From Clostridium beijerinckii HUN142 (GTDB taxonomy: Bacteria > Bacillota > Clostridia > Clostridiales > Clostridiaceae), in the NCBI RefSeq assembly GCF_000621745.1, contig NZ_JHXK01000009.1, forward strand, positions 62,001 to 126,000: DNA of 64,000 nt. The letters run 5' to 3'. The notes under the pieces were generated by a model. It was not told where the DNA came from, did not search any database, and saw only the letters and a list, made by a program, of their open reading frames with translations. The position numbers were made by a program, and so were the translations under genes. Numbering within the stretch: position 1 is the stretch's first letter; every line of letters begins with the position of its first letter. This document shows, piece by piece, positions 25,740 to 34,622 of the stretch.

Positions 25740-26921
25740 CTATACTGAAACTTTTTCATATTGGTTTTGCTTTATAAGTATATCTTTATAGACTTGTTCT
25801 ACAATGCACGCAAAATGTTCAGATGAAAATTTTCTTGTTGATTCCATAGCACTAGCAGATAATCTTTCTCTTTTTAGCTCATTATAAAGAATTGAATCTA
25901 ACTTTATAATAAGATCTTCTTGATTATAAAACATGTATCCATTTATATTATCTTTCAATACCCCCTCTAAGCATTTATCTGCTTTTGCTACTACAGGCAG
26001 CCCTGATGCTAGGGCCTCAATATAAGTAAGACCTTGAGTTTCGCTTTGAGATGCACTTACAAAAACGTCACCTATTTGATAATACACATGAATTTCATTC
26101 CATGGTCTTTCCCCTGAAAAAATCACCTTATTATCTATTTCTAATTCCTTTGCCTTATTTTCCAAAACACTCTTCTCTGGTCCATCACCAATAAGAAGAA
26201 ACTTAACATCTTCTCTATCACTTAAATAAGATTTCATCGCCACTAAGATCTCCTCAATATTTTTTTCTTTTGATATCCTGCCAATATAAAGTAAAATCTT
26301 ATCTTTTTCTTTAATTCCTAAGTTTTTGCGTAATTCTTGTACCATTTTAAGATTGTGATTTTGTTTAGAAAACTTATTAAGCTCTATTCCAGTAGGAATA
26401 ATAGAAATATCCTTTTTTAACTTATACGATAGAAGTAACTCCTTCACCTTTCTTGTAGGAACAATCACTTTATCTGCTGAGCTGCAAAATTTAATACTTA
26501 ATTTCCTTACTGCCATTTTTGCAATAGGATCAAATACTTCAAGCTTTGCTATATAGTGAGTATAATCTTCATATATAGTATGATAAGTGTGCACAAAAGG
26601 AATATTTAATTCCTTAGCCATAGCTCTTCCAAAAATACCAAGTGAAAATTCTGTATGAGTATGAATAACGTTAAGCCCTAACTTTTTTATAAATTTCGAT
26701 AAACGTGGATTATAGAAAATTCCAACACGCCTAGCGCTAATAAAAGGAATACTTGGCACTCTATATACATTTTTTTCTTCACTATCTGCCTTAGGATCTG
26801 TGGTTGTAAACACATAAACTTTATGACCTCTCATTTCAAGATTCCTTTTTAACATCAATACAGAAGTTGCTACCCCGTTAATTTGTGGATAATACGTGTC
26901 CGTAAAAAGCCCTATTTTCAT
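25740..26921 (-). CDS. GT4 glycosyltransferase (diacylglycerol glucosyltransferase-like)
   Basis: 393 residues, GT-B fold: N-terminal MKIGLFTDTYYPQINGVATS, then a C-terminal domain with GRISKEKNIEEI, GDGPE and the E-x7-E motif in QSETQGLTYIEALASGLPVV. This is the pattern of 1,2-diacylglycerol 3-glucosyltransferases that build membrane glycolipids. ATG 26921 has AGGAG at proper spacing; a GTG start at 26930 is possible. Monocistronic or leading the phospholipase-like gene. Confidence 0.85.
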   Translation of the reverse strand: MKIGLFTDTYYPQINGVATSVLMLKRNLEMRGHKVYVFTTTDPKADSEEKNVYRVPSIPFISARRVGIFYNPRLSKFIKKLGLNVIHTHTEFSLGIFGRAMAKELNIPFVHTYHTIYEDYTHYIAKLEVFDPIAKMAVRKLSIKFCSSADKVIVPTRKVKELLLSYKLKKDISIIPTGIELNKFSKQNHNLKMVQELRKNLGIKEKDKILLYIGRISKEKNIEEILVAMKSYLSDREDVKFLLIGDGPEKSVLENKAKELEIDNKVIFSGERPWNEIHVYYQIGDVFVSASQSETQGLTYIEALASGLPVVAKADKCLEGVLKDNINGYMFYNQEDLIIKLDSILYNELKRERLSASAMESTRKFSSEHFACIVEQVYKDILIKQNQYEKVSV

Positions 26922-27052
26922 TTTCGTCACTCCTCATATCACACTCTCTTATAACCATAGTATAGGAAAGAAAGTTAAAATAGAAGCAAATCAATGTTAA
27001 ACTATTTATAAACTACTGTAAATTTTTTTTACTATATCCATGCAGCAAAAAA

Positions 27053-27082
27053 AGCAGTTTCTATACTTTCTAAGAAACTGCT
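27053..27082 (-). terminator. Intrinsic terminator
   Basis: AGCAGTTTCT / AGAAACTGCT followed by seven Ts on the minus strand. It lies more than 300 bases beyond the YidC-like gene, so it may end a separate short transcript. Confidence 0.85.
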
Positions 27083-27313
27083 CTGATCGACTACTATATT
27101 AAATCCATTAAAAGAATTAAACCTTAAAAATGGAATTTATACTATTCTATTCTTTAGCATTATATATTTCATACTTATGTAAAGAAAACATTAAAAATTT
27201 GGTTGCTATATATGTTGTAATAATAAATTTACATTTAAATCTCCATTAAGCCAAGCACTCAATTAAGACTAAAATTTAGAAATTTAATTGCAACATATAT
27301 ATTATAAATTATT

Positions 27314-27349
27314 AAAGGTAACTAAATCTAATTTAGAATCAGTTACCTT
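27314..27349 (-). terminator. Terminator of the YidC-like gene
   Basis: AAGGTAACT / AGTTACCTT stem with A/T flanks, 65 bases after the stop codon. Confidence 0.8.
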
Positions 27350-27414
27350 CTGAATTTCTCTATAATTATAAGTTTAAAATAAATTTTACTTAAATATTAT
27401 CAAACATTAGTTTT

Positions 27415-28059
27415 TTAAACTGCTAAACCTCTTCTTTTAGCGTATAACCTAAAAACTATTTCTTCAACAAATGAGAATAAGCTAGTAGTTATAAAATATA
27501 TTCCTAAAGCAATAGGAGCTTTAAAAGTAACTAATCCACTTATTACAGTTGTTATTATGATGTTGGTTTTGCTTAGTTTTGCCTGAGCTTTTACTCTAAG
27601 AAAAGGTATATACGGTAATATGTTTGGACTAAGCATTGAAACTGCATATATTGCAGGTACTATAAATAGACTATCTGACATCTTTAAGCTAACAACCCAA
27701 GGTATAAGCGCAGTTCCAACCTGCATAGGCATATTTAAAATCACTCTATACAAATTAAAAACTATAGGTATCTGAAGTAAACTTGATAAAATACCTATCA
27801 TTCCCCTTGCATTTTGCTTAAAGTACTTTTGAGTCTCAATTTCTAGCTTTTCCTTATTATTTTTATATTTTTCTTTTATTTCTTCAATACCCTTAGAAAA
27901 CTCTTGCTGACTATACATGCTTAACTTTTGCTTAAATGATATTGGCATAAGAATCAGCTTAACCAATATAGTTAATAGTATAATTGCTATTCCTAAGTCT
28001 CCTGTAATATTAAAAAAATAATTAAGTGATAAGTTTAATAAATTTGAAATGATGTTCAT
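27415..28059 (-). CDS. Short YidC/Oxa1-family membrane insertase
   Basis: 214 residues from ATG 28059, which follows a strong AGGAGG; the upstream in-frame extension to 28104 is not needed. Five predicted helices match the YidC core, but it has no lipobox. The position after LLTIL where YidC proteins usually carry Arg in the hydrophilic groove is Lys here (LTILVKLILMP). With a small membrane protein upstream it may be a dedicated insertase rather than the housekeeping copy. Confidence 0.85.
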   Translation of the reverse strand: MNIISNLLNLSLNYFFNITGDLGIAIILLTILVKLILMPISFKQKLSMYSQQEFSKGIEEIKEKYKNNKEKLEIETQKYFKQNARGMIGILSSLLQIPIVFNLYRVILNMPMQVGTALIPWVVSLKMSDSLFIVPAIYAVSMLSPNILPYIPFLRVKAQAKLSKTNIIITTVISGLVTFKAPIALGIYFITTSLFSFVEEIVFRLYAKRRGLAV

Positions 28060-28116
28060 ATTATTCCTCCTAAAATTTAAAATAAATAAAAAACACCATT
28101 TCATTTAAAACTGTAC

Positions 28117-28332
28117 TCAATACCGCCAAATATAATATTTTTCATATGATATATAATCATTTATTATCATAAATCTTGAATAATCCAAGTATTTAATATA
28201 AATCCTACTTACAACATTATAATTTAACTTTTTTCTACATTTTCTTAAATATGTAATTGTGCAAGTAATAATACTTATAAGAAACACCAAAACAAAAAAT
28301 AAATGCATAGTATTCATTAACTCTGCTCTCAT
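28117..28332 (-). CDS. Small membrane protein upstream of the YidC homologue
   Basis: 71 residues: one N-terminal hydrophobic helix (MHLFFVLVFLISIITCTITY) and a basic, tyrosine-rich tail ending YEKYYIWRY. GTGAGGT precedes the ATG. It ends 57 bases before the YidC-like gene on the same strand, so it is a candidate partner or client of that insertase. Not recognised. Confidence 0.5.
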   Translation of the reverse strand: MRAELMNTMHLFFVLVFLISIITCTITYLRKCRKKLNYNVVSRIYIKYLDYSRFMIINDYISYEKYYIWRY

Positions 28333-28440
28333 AAAATTACCTCACGAAATTCTATATATGCATCTAGTATATCACTTTAGAATTTATTTACAATAATTTC
28401 AATTTATGAACCTAAATTTTTCTTTTAATTGTTTAATAAT

Positions 28441-28570
28441 TTATTTTAAAATTGATTCCAAGTTCTTTTCCATAATGTATTTATTTTCTCTATCATCTAT
28501 TTTATAACTTTCCCATCAGCTACTCCCATATATTTTAGCTGTTACTGGTAAACCTACCACCACCTTACAC
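28441..28570 (-). pseudogene. Unidentified gene tail with one internal stop
   Basis: Reading frame VGLPVTAKIYGSS, then TGA, then WESYKIDDRENKYIMEKNLE and ending at TAA 28441-28443. Coding-like but lacks a start; family unknown. Confidence 0.35.
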
Positions 28571-28654
28571 TTTAGTTTTTATCTTTTTCTACTCATGAAT
28601 AAGAGCTTTTTGAACCACCAGTCTAACCGCCAGTATTATTTATACAAAAAAAAA

Positions 28655-28676
28655 TCCCCCAAAATGATTCTGGAGA
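28655..28676 (-). terminator. Terminator after the toxin remnant
   Basis: TCTCCA/TGGGGGA stem followed by nine Ts on the minus strand. Confidence 0.7.
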
Positions 28677-28681
28677 ACTCC

Positions 28682-28843
28682 TTATCTTTTAAATAGAAAA
28701 CATATTATTAAATTCTGTAAAAATCCTTGAATTCCTTTGATGTTTATTCTCTTTTCACCTTTATTTTGTTCATAGTACGTTGATTTATAAATGGAAGTTT
28801 TACCACACCCATTAACTCCTGCAAATATTGTATATGTTGGCAT
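28682..28843 (-). pseudogene. Truncated zeta-toxin-like kinase
   Basis: 53 codons starting MPTYTIFAGVNGCGKTSIYK, a Walker A (GVNGCGKT) as in zeta/PezT-type toxins that phosphorylate UDP-GlcNAc. After about 38 residues the homology stops and an unrelated tail follows, so the catalytic core is deleted. It starts one base after the antitoxin-like gene. Confidence 0.65.
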
Positions 28844-28844
28844 A

Positions 28845-29009
28845 CTATTTACCTATGACCTTTTCTGCTTCTTTTTGAAGCACTAAATTAGAAAGCATAG
28901 CATAAAAATCCTGCTCTTCTTTAGATTTAGCTTTTTTAAACAAATCCATTAAATCATTATAAGAATAGTTTAAAAATATATCATATAATTTTTCATTATT
29001 ATTTTTCAT
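28845..29009 (-). CDS. Putative antitoxin partner of the truncated zeta-like toxin
   Basis: 54 residues, charged and helical (MKNNNEKLYDIFLNYSYNDL..), with GGAGG before the ATG. Its stop is one base from the toxin start, the layout of a toxin-antitoxin operon. The ORF is intact although the toxin is broken. Assignment rests on position. Confidence 0.5.
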   Translation of the reverse strand: MKNNNEKLYDIFLNYSYNDLMDLFKKAKSKEEQDFYAMLSNLVLQKEAEKVIGK

Positions 29010-29216
29010 TTCAATATACCTCCATAAAAATACGTTAGTATTAAAAAAACACTTTTCATATTTATATTATACCCTAGCTTCATAATATAAGAATAGTATG
29101 TTCTCATATTTTTTAACAAAATCTAATTTTGCTAAATAGTACATACCTCTAATTTCAAGAACATTAAGCTTGTGAATATCCAACGCAAAACTTTATAAGC
29201 TTTTAATGCGATTTCT

Positions 29217-30332
29217 TCATTTAACCGGTAATCTTACTTCAAAGATAGTTCTTTTATCATCACTATAAGCTTTTATCGTTCCTTGATGCAACTCTATAAT
29301 ATTTTTTGTGATAGCTAGCCCTAATCCAGAACCACCTATATCGCTATTTCTTGATTTTTCTACCCTATAGAATCTATCAAATATATATGGCAAATCTATT
29401 GCTGATATCGATTGACCATAGTTTATAACTTGAACTACTGCCATATTCTCTTCCATTTTTGTTGTTACATCAACATAAAAACCATCTCTTCCATACTTAA
29501 TTGCATTGGACATCAAATTTTCAAATGCTCTAACTAGTTTTCCTGCGTCTGCATTTACTATTAGCTTATCCTCAGAAAAGTTGATTCTTGATTGCATTTC
29601 TGCATTTTTAAATTGATATTCAAAATACGCAACTACCTGACCTAATAATTCTACTAAATTAATATCAACCTTATCTAAATTAATGGTGTTATTTTGCATT
29701 TTAGTGAGTTCAAACAAGTCATTAATAAGTAAATTCAATGCTTTTGCTTTTTCAAATGCTATATTAGCATAATATCTTAGTCTTACTTCATCTTTATACT
29801 TATCAGCATCAATTATTTCCAAATAACCTATTATAGACGTTAATGGAGTCCTTAAATCATGAGAAACATTAGTTATCAAGTCATTTTTAGTTTGTTGAGC
29901 TTTTCTTTCTACTATTGTTATCTCTTTAAGCTGCCTTGAGATATTATTAATATTTTCTGCTAAATTCCTAATATCATTTTCTCCATCAACTTCTATTAAT
30001 CTGTCCAAATCACCACTCGCCATCATTTCAGTTTGATCTATAATAGCTACCAAACTTTTAGTTTTTCTATAAGTAATGAGTAAATATACTCCTACAAATA
30101 ATGAAATTCCAGAAATCACATAGGTTGCACCTTCAAACATTACAGAGTCAATGAGTCTTCGAAATTTAAAAATATAATTAATGAGTTGAATTTTAGTATT
30201 TAAATATAAATATATTAATATTCTACTAACTACCATTAAACTTATATAAGTTAATAATAACGTGGTTACAATCTCACCTAATGGTGACAGCCAATATTTA
30301 TAGAATCTTTTATTTTTCAATTTTATATCCAA
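29217..30332 (-). CDS. VanS-like sensor histidine kinase
   Basis: 371 residues: two membrane segments (about 20-46 and 65-88), a HAMP-like linker, dimerisation domain with His158 (NVSHDLRTPLTS), and an ATPase domain (GGSGLGLAITKN). It overlaps its response regulator by 23 bases. With the D,D-carboxypeptidase at the operon start this resembles VanR-VanS-VanY-type peptidoglycan-responsive sets. Confidence 0.85.
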   Translation of the reverse strand: MDIKLKNKRFYKYWLSPLGEIVTTLLLTYISLMVVSRILIYLYLNTKIQLINYIFKFRRLIDSVMFEGATYVISGISLFVGVYLLITYRKTKSLVAIIDQTEMMASGDLDRLIEVDGENDIRNLAENINNISRQLKEITIVERKAQQTKNDLITNVSHDLRTPLTSIIGYLEIIDADKYKDEVRLRYYANIAFEKAKALNLLINDLFELTKMQNNTINLDKVDINLVELLGQVVAYFEYQFKNAEMQSRINFSEDKLIVNADAGKLVRAFENLMSNAIKYGRDGFYVDVTTKMEENMAVVQVINYGQSISAIDLPYIFDRFYRVEKSRNSDIGGSGLGLAITKNIIELHQGTIKAYSDDKRTIFEVRLPVK

Positions 30333-30999
30333 CTCCCCATATAGTATGAATTATCTTATTTCCTTCCATATGATGTTCTATTTTATCCCTTAATCTGCTC
30401 ATATGTACCATAACAGTATTATTAGATTGATAATATCTTTCCTTCCATACCTTTTCAAAAATATCCTCCGCGCTAAAAACTCTTCCTCTATTTGTAGCTA
30501 ACAGATATAATATTTCAAACTCTCTAGCTGTTAGATCTACTTCTTTATCATCTATAGTCACCTTATGCTTACTCTTATCTATAACCATTGATTCAATTCT
30601 TATTAGATCCTCTGAAACTTGCATTTTTAAATTTAAAAAATATGATCTTCTCATTAATGCCTTCACTCTAACTATAAGTTCCAATTGGTTAAAAGGCTTG
30701 CATACATAGTCATCTGCACCAGTCATAATCCCTTGAATCTTATCCATATCTTCTGATTTTGCACTTAGCATAAGAATTGGTATGTTATACTTTTCCCTTA
30801 CCCTTCTGCAAACCTCCAGACCATCCATGTGGGGCATCATTATATCTAAAACTATCAGATGAATTTCTTCTTTCTCCAAAATATCTAAGGCTTCCTCTCC
30901 ACAGCTTGCCTTAAATACATTGTATCCTTCATTTCTAAGATTTATTTCTAGCAAATTTCTTATTTCTTTTTCATCATCTACTACAAGAATATTATTCAT
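30310..30999 (-). CDS. VanR-like OmpR-family response regulator
   Basis: 229 residues: receiver with Asp52 (LIVLDIMMP), Lys of CKPF, then a winged-helix domain (VDLTAREFEILYLLATNRGR). Lies between the carboxypeptidase and the kinase genes. Probably controls the operon. Confidence 0.9.
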   Translation of the reverse strand: MNNILVVDDEKEIRNLLEINLRNEGYNVFKASCGEEALDILEKEEIHLIVLDIMMPHMDGLEVCRRVREKYNIPILMLSAKSEDMDKIQGIMTGADDYVCKPFNQLELIVRVKALMRRSYFLNLKMQVSEDLIRIESMVIDKSKHKVTIDDKEVDLTAREFEILYLLATNRGRVFSAEDIFEKVWKERYYQSNNTVMVHMSRLRDKIEHHMEGNKIIHTIWGVGYKIEK

Positions 31000-31019
31000 T
31001 TATTCCTCCATTTTTATAA

Positions 31020-31706
31020 TTATTTTTGTAAGTATTCCTCTAATGTAATTCCATTATCATGAATATACTTAGCAGCTTCCTTACCTACATATCTAATATG
31101 CCATGGTTCATATTCAATTCCTGTTACACTTTTCTTTCCATAAGGATATCTTATAATAAAACCAAATCTATAGCAATTTTTTGCAAGCCAATCTGCCTCC
31201 TTAGTTCCCTTTGCAAAATATCCATTTTTATTAGTAATATCAATGCACAGCCCTGTTTGATGCTCACTAAATCCAGGTTTAGCTACATATGCATCTGCAA
31301 GCTTTTTCCCTTGAGATATCACTCGATTTTCATAAACATCTTCTTGTGACTTATAAGATCTATAACCCGAATTACCAAGTAATATTATCCCGTCTTTTTT
31401 AGCCGCATTTACTAACTCTTCTAATGGCTTTACAACAGTTCCTGCTACGTGTTTTTCTTCATCATCTGACCCATTTGAAAATGGTATGTTGGGTATCCTA
31501 AGCCCTTCTGGTGTATAATTTCCACTTAATCCATGCTTCTCATTTACTAATAGTATTTTTTCACTCCCATTAGCAGTGTTTACTTCAACCAACTTGGCTT
31601 TGTCATTTGAACCATAATTACTTGTATTTCCTTCAATATACCAAAATCCGCAAATTATTATCATTATTATTATAAATCCCGATATCTTTTTATATACTTT
31701 TCTCAT
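31020..31706 (-). CDS. VanY-like D,D-carboxypeptidase (peptidase M15B)
   Basis: 228 residues: N-terminal membrane anchor (about 9-25), then an M15B zinc peptidase with SEHQTGLCID (His149, Asp156) and EPWH (Glu200, His203). It should trim the terminal D-Ala of peptidoglycan stem peptides at the outer face of the membrane. First gene of an operon with VanR/VanS-like genes. No vanH/A/X genes are present, so glycopeptide resistance is not implied. Confidence 0.87.
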   Translation of the reverse strand: MRKVYKKISGFIIIMIIICGFWYIEGNTSNYGSNDKAKLVEVNTANGSEKILLVNEKHGLSGNYTPEGLRIPNIPFSNGSDDEEKHVAGTVVKPLEELVNAAKKDGIILLGNSGYRSYKSQEDVYENRVISQGKKLADAYVAKPGFSEHQTGLCIDITNKNGYFAKGTKEADWLAKNCYRFGFIIRYPYGKKSVTGIEYEPWHIRYVGKEAAKYIHDNGITLEEYLQK

Positions 31707-31891
31707 ATCTTCTACTTCCTTTCAAATGTCATAATTTCATTGTAGAAGATAGACTTTACAAGAATTATAAATAAACCTTACGAAATCTTAAGTTTTTAAA
31801 AATTTAGTATTAGATACATTAATCTATTAATTAACCGACATTTTCCTAGCGTAATTTTATATTTTTATCAAGAGATTTCGATTCATATCTG

Positions 31892-32035
31892 CTATATATA
31901 TCCAACTTTTTCAAAATCTAATTCATCATAATACTTCTGATTTAGCGTAATGATACATAAATATTCCTTCTCTGAAGCATCAAAAATAATGAGAATGTAA
32001 TTACTCTTACATAAGCAATATTCATACTCTATCAT
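31892..32035 (-). CDS. Small hypothetical ORF (47 aa)
   Basis: ATG at 32035 preceded closely by AAAGGA; encodes MIEYEYCLCKSNYILIIFDA.. ending in FEKVGYI. Composition is protein-like but the ribosome-binding site spacing is short. No family recognised. Confidence 0.3.
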   Translation of the reverse strand: MIEYEYCLCKSNYILIIFDASEKEYLCIITLNQKYYDELDFEKVGYI

Positions 32036-32050
32036 TCCTTTCTTGACTAA

Positions 32051-32088
32051 AAAAATGCCAACACTATTCAAATAGCATTAGCATTTTT
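32051..32088 (-). terminator. Terminator after the ABC/two-component operon
   Basis: ATGC..GCTATT / AATAG..GCAT hairpin with A and T runs on both sides. Confidence 0.75.
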
Positions 32089-32240
32089 TATCATATACAA
32101 ATTTAACAGAATATAAGATACTCAATCTTACTTACATAATATAATGTTTTGTGTAATTGTATCTAATTTAAATGAACAATTATACTATTAAATCAATCTT
32201 TATATTAGTTCCTTCATTTTAATTCCATAAAATTGTTTTA

Positions 32241-33131
32241 TTAAAATACAATTTTCAATGTTAAAATATCTTCTTTAATTTCTGCTACTGCTTTAGCATT
32301 TATTCTTTCAGCTAATAGCTTCACAATTGAAAGGCCTAAACCTGTACTGCCAGAGCTTCTTGATTTATCAGCTGTATAAAACTTTTCAAATAATAAATTT
32401 ACATCTATTTTTTTAGGATCTTCAATTTTATTGGCAAAGCAAAGCTCAACATGTTCCTTTTTCACTAGTGATATTTTGACATAACTTGAACCGTATTTCA
32501 ATATATTTGATATTAAGTTTTGAACAATACGCTGTAGAATTATTTTATCTCCTTCAATAAATATTGTTGTATTTGGTAAATCAAAAATGGGCTCAATTCC
32601 AGCTTCTTTAAATGGCATTATATTTTGAAGCATGGCATCAGAAAGAAAATTATTCATATTAATCTTTTCTAAATTTATATGCATTCTATCATTTTCAATA
32701 ATAGTTATTTCAAAAAAACTATTAATGAGATTATGTAAAATCTCAGATTTCTTTTTTATAATACTTATTTTTTCTTTTTGATTTTCCGACAATTCACTTT
32801 TTTCTAGTAATTGTAGATAACCAATTATGGAAGTAAGAGGGGTTCTTAAATCATGAGATATATTTGCGATAGAATCCTTAAGCTTTTGCTCATTTCTCAA
32901 AAATTCTATTCTTAGTTGCTTTTGAAGATTGATATTTCTATTAATATTACCTGCAAGATATTCAATATCTTTGTCAAGCAATGATACCTCTATCTTCTTT
33001 TCTGTTTTGCCTTCTGAAATATTTTCTAATTGTTTTCCTATACTTTTTATTTGAAGCTTTAAATGAAATATATAAGAAATTAATAAAATAATTACAATAC
33101 TTAATATTAATATGATTATCATTATATCCAT
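32241..33131 (-). CDS. Sensor histidine kinase of the ABC-exporter cluster
   Basis: 296 residues with one N-terminal membrane helix (about 3-24) and almost no extracellular loop. Dimerisation His93 (NISHDLRTPLTS) and ATPase domain ending GSTGLGLSIVKLL. Kinases of this form usually sense through the neighbouring ABC transporter. It is the last gene of the cluster, 15 bases after the permease gene. Confidence 0.85.
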   Translation of the reverse strand: MDIMIIILILSIVIILLISYIFHLKLQIKSIGKQLENISEGKTEKKIEVSLLDKDIEYLAGNINRNINLQKQLRIEFLRNEQKLKDSIANISHDLRTPLTSIIGYLQLLEKSELSENQKEKISIIKKKSEILHNLINSFFEITIIENDRMHINLEKINMNNFLSDAMLQNIMPFKEAGIEPIFDLPNTTIFIEGDKIILQRIVQNLISNILKYGSSYVKISLVKKEHVELCFANKIEDPKKIDVNLLFEKFYTADKSRSSGSTGLGLSIVKLLAERINAKAVAEIKEDILTLKIVF

Positions 33132-33146
33132 CCCTACACATTAAGT

Positions 33147-33881
33147 TTATTTTAGTTCACATTTACGAAATATATTATAACTTAACATTAGTATAAACCC
33201 TAATAAAATTATACCCTCTAAAGAAAATGATATAAATTCAAATGTTGAGTTATTGTTTAAAATCACTCTAAGCAAATTCATTGGATGCCTATATAATGGC
33301 AAATTCATACTTCTGGCAACAAATAAATATATAGCATTCATAAGAATTGTAATAACTGATACTATAATAGTTTTTAAATTATCTCTAAATATTACTCCAA
33401 AAAGTATTATTACAGAAAAAATAGCTAAATATAATAATGTTGTACAAATTAAAATTTTCATTAGTGTAATTACATTTACTCCACTTGGTGCATTAAAGCC
33501 ATACTTTATAGTAACAGCGAATGCACCAGAAAAAGAATAGATAAGTATTGCCACAGTTGTAATTATAAGTATTGAGGCAGCTTTTGTAAAAAAAACAATA
33601 CCTCTACTATTTCCAGATGCAACTTTAGTAATTAAAGTCCTATTTGAAAAACTTTTTCCTATTAGCAATGCTGGAAAAGCTGAAATTAACATGCAGGTTC
33701 CTGGAGCATCATGGAGCATTGCTATTAATGCTTCATATCCTCCCAAAGTTAAATTATAATAATTCATTTCTAAATCTCCATAACCTGAATATACTCCATA
33801 AACAATCGCAATTCCTATCATAAGCAAATAAATATTGTTATGGGTAGCCTCGTAAATTTCCATCTTTAATAATTTTTTCAT
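33147..33881 (-). CDS. ABC-2-type permease subunit (second)
   Basis: 244 residues, six membrane segments, N-terminal MKKLLKMEIYEATHNNIYLL typical of lantibiotic/bacitracin-type export permeases. Forms the transporter with the neighbouring permease and ATPase. Close spacing to both neighbours marks an operon. Confidence 0.8.
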   Translation of the reverse strand: MKKLLKMEIYEATHNNIYLLMIGIAIVYGVYSGYGDLEMNYYNLTLGGYEALIAMLHDAPGTCMLISAFPALLIGKSFSNRTLITKVASGNSRGIVFFTKAASILIITTVAILIYSFSGAFAVTIKYGFNAPSGVNVITLMKILICTTLLYLAIFSVIILFGVIFRDNLKTIIVSVITILMNAIYLFVARSMNLPLYRHPMNLLRVILNNNSTFEFISFSLEGIILLGFILMLSYNIFRKCELK

Positions 33882-33896
33882 TTATTACACTCCCTT

Positions 33897-34622
33897 TTAT
33901 CGTAACTCTGCTTTTTTAAATAAAAAATATGATATGCTCAAGAAAAATAATATTATGCAAATACCAATTAGTCCTGCGTCTTTAAATTGATTTGGAATTA
34001 AAGGCCTATACAAGATAAGGCGTGCCTGTGCTAATGGTAGATACCTAAATATAGTTGTTCTTATATCATTTGTTGAATTTAATAAAGAGATATTTATAAA
34101 GTATATTCCAACTGAAATTCCTACTGTTTTACCAATATCTCTAAACATAAAAGCTATAAATATACTTACACTTGACATAGCCATCCCCAATAATGATGTT
34201 GTTATTATTGTTTTAGCTAAAATATTTCCCTCGTTCATAAAATATACCGCAGTATATCTATGTAAAATAATATTAAGAATTACATTTACAATTGGGCTAA
34301 ACAAAATAACTAAATTAACTCCAATGAAATATGCTGACACCTTGCAAATAAATATTTGAAACCTGCTATGACCTGCACACACCCCGTTATTTATAGTCCT
34401 ATCTCCAAAATCATTTCCAAAAGAAATTGCTCCAAGTAATATTGGAAACACCATTAATAAGCATGCATAGTAAAAGCTTACCCCTATATTTTCATATCCA
34501 GTTATAAATGTATGACTATCTGAAGTCATAGTAATTCCAAAAAGTGTACTCATGATAAACACTAACCAAAAGCTTTTACTTATGAATAATTTATAAACCT
34601 CAGTCCTAAAAAGATTAATCAC
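33897..34622 (-). CDS. ABC-2-type permease subunit (first)
   Basis: 241 residues if started at the GTG 34622, which has GGGGGAGG at ideal spacing; this overlaps the ATPase stop by 8 bases. The frame also extends to 34661 inside the ATPase gene. Six membrane segments, N-terminal NLFRTEVYKLFISKSFWLV. It pairs with the second permease as in LanEG or BcrB-type exporters. Confidence 0.8.
   Translation of the reverse strand: MINLFRTEVYKLFISKSFWLVFIMSTLFGITMTSDSHTFITGYENIGVSFYYACLLMVFPILLGAISFGNDFGDRTINNGVCAGHSRFQIFICKVSAYFIGVNLVILFSPIVNVILNIILHRYTAVYFMNEGNILAKTIITTSLLGMAMSSVSIFIAFMFRDIGKTVGISVGIYFINISLLNSTNDIRTTIFRYLPLAQARLILYRPLIPNQFKDAGLIGICIILFFLSISYFLFKKAELR

Larger units (their letters stand above)
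26922..27414. other. Intergenic stretch with two terminators and an inverted repeat
   Basis: No gene seen. Contains the terminators at 27053 and 27314 and an 11-bp perfect inverted repeat TATATATGTTG (27207-27217) / CAACATATATA (27291-27301). The sequence between could be a small untranslated RNA or a relic. Confidence 0.4.

Noticed and set aside
27207-27301. Insertion sequence or MITE flanked by the 11-bp inverted repeat
   Set aside because: No target duplication or transposase fragment; AT-rich short repeats are expected by chance here.
31020-31706. Vancomycin resistance cluster
   Set aside because: VanY, VanR and VanS-like genes occur but no ligase, VanX or VanH; many clostridia have such a set without resistance.
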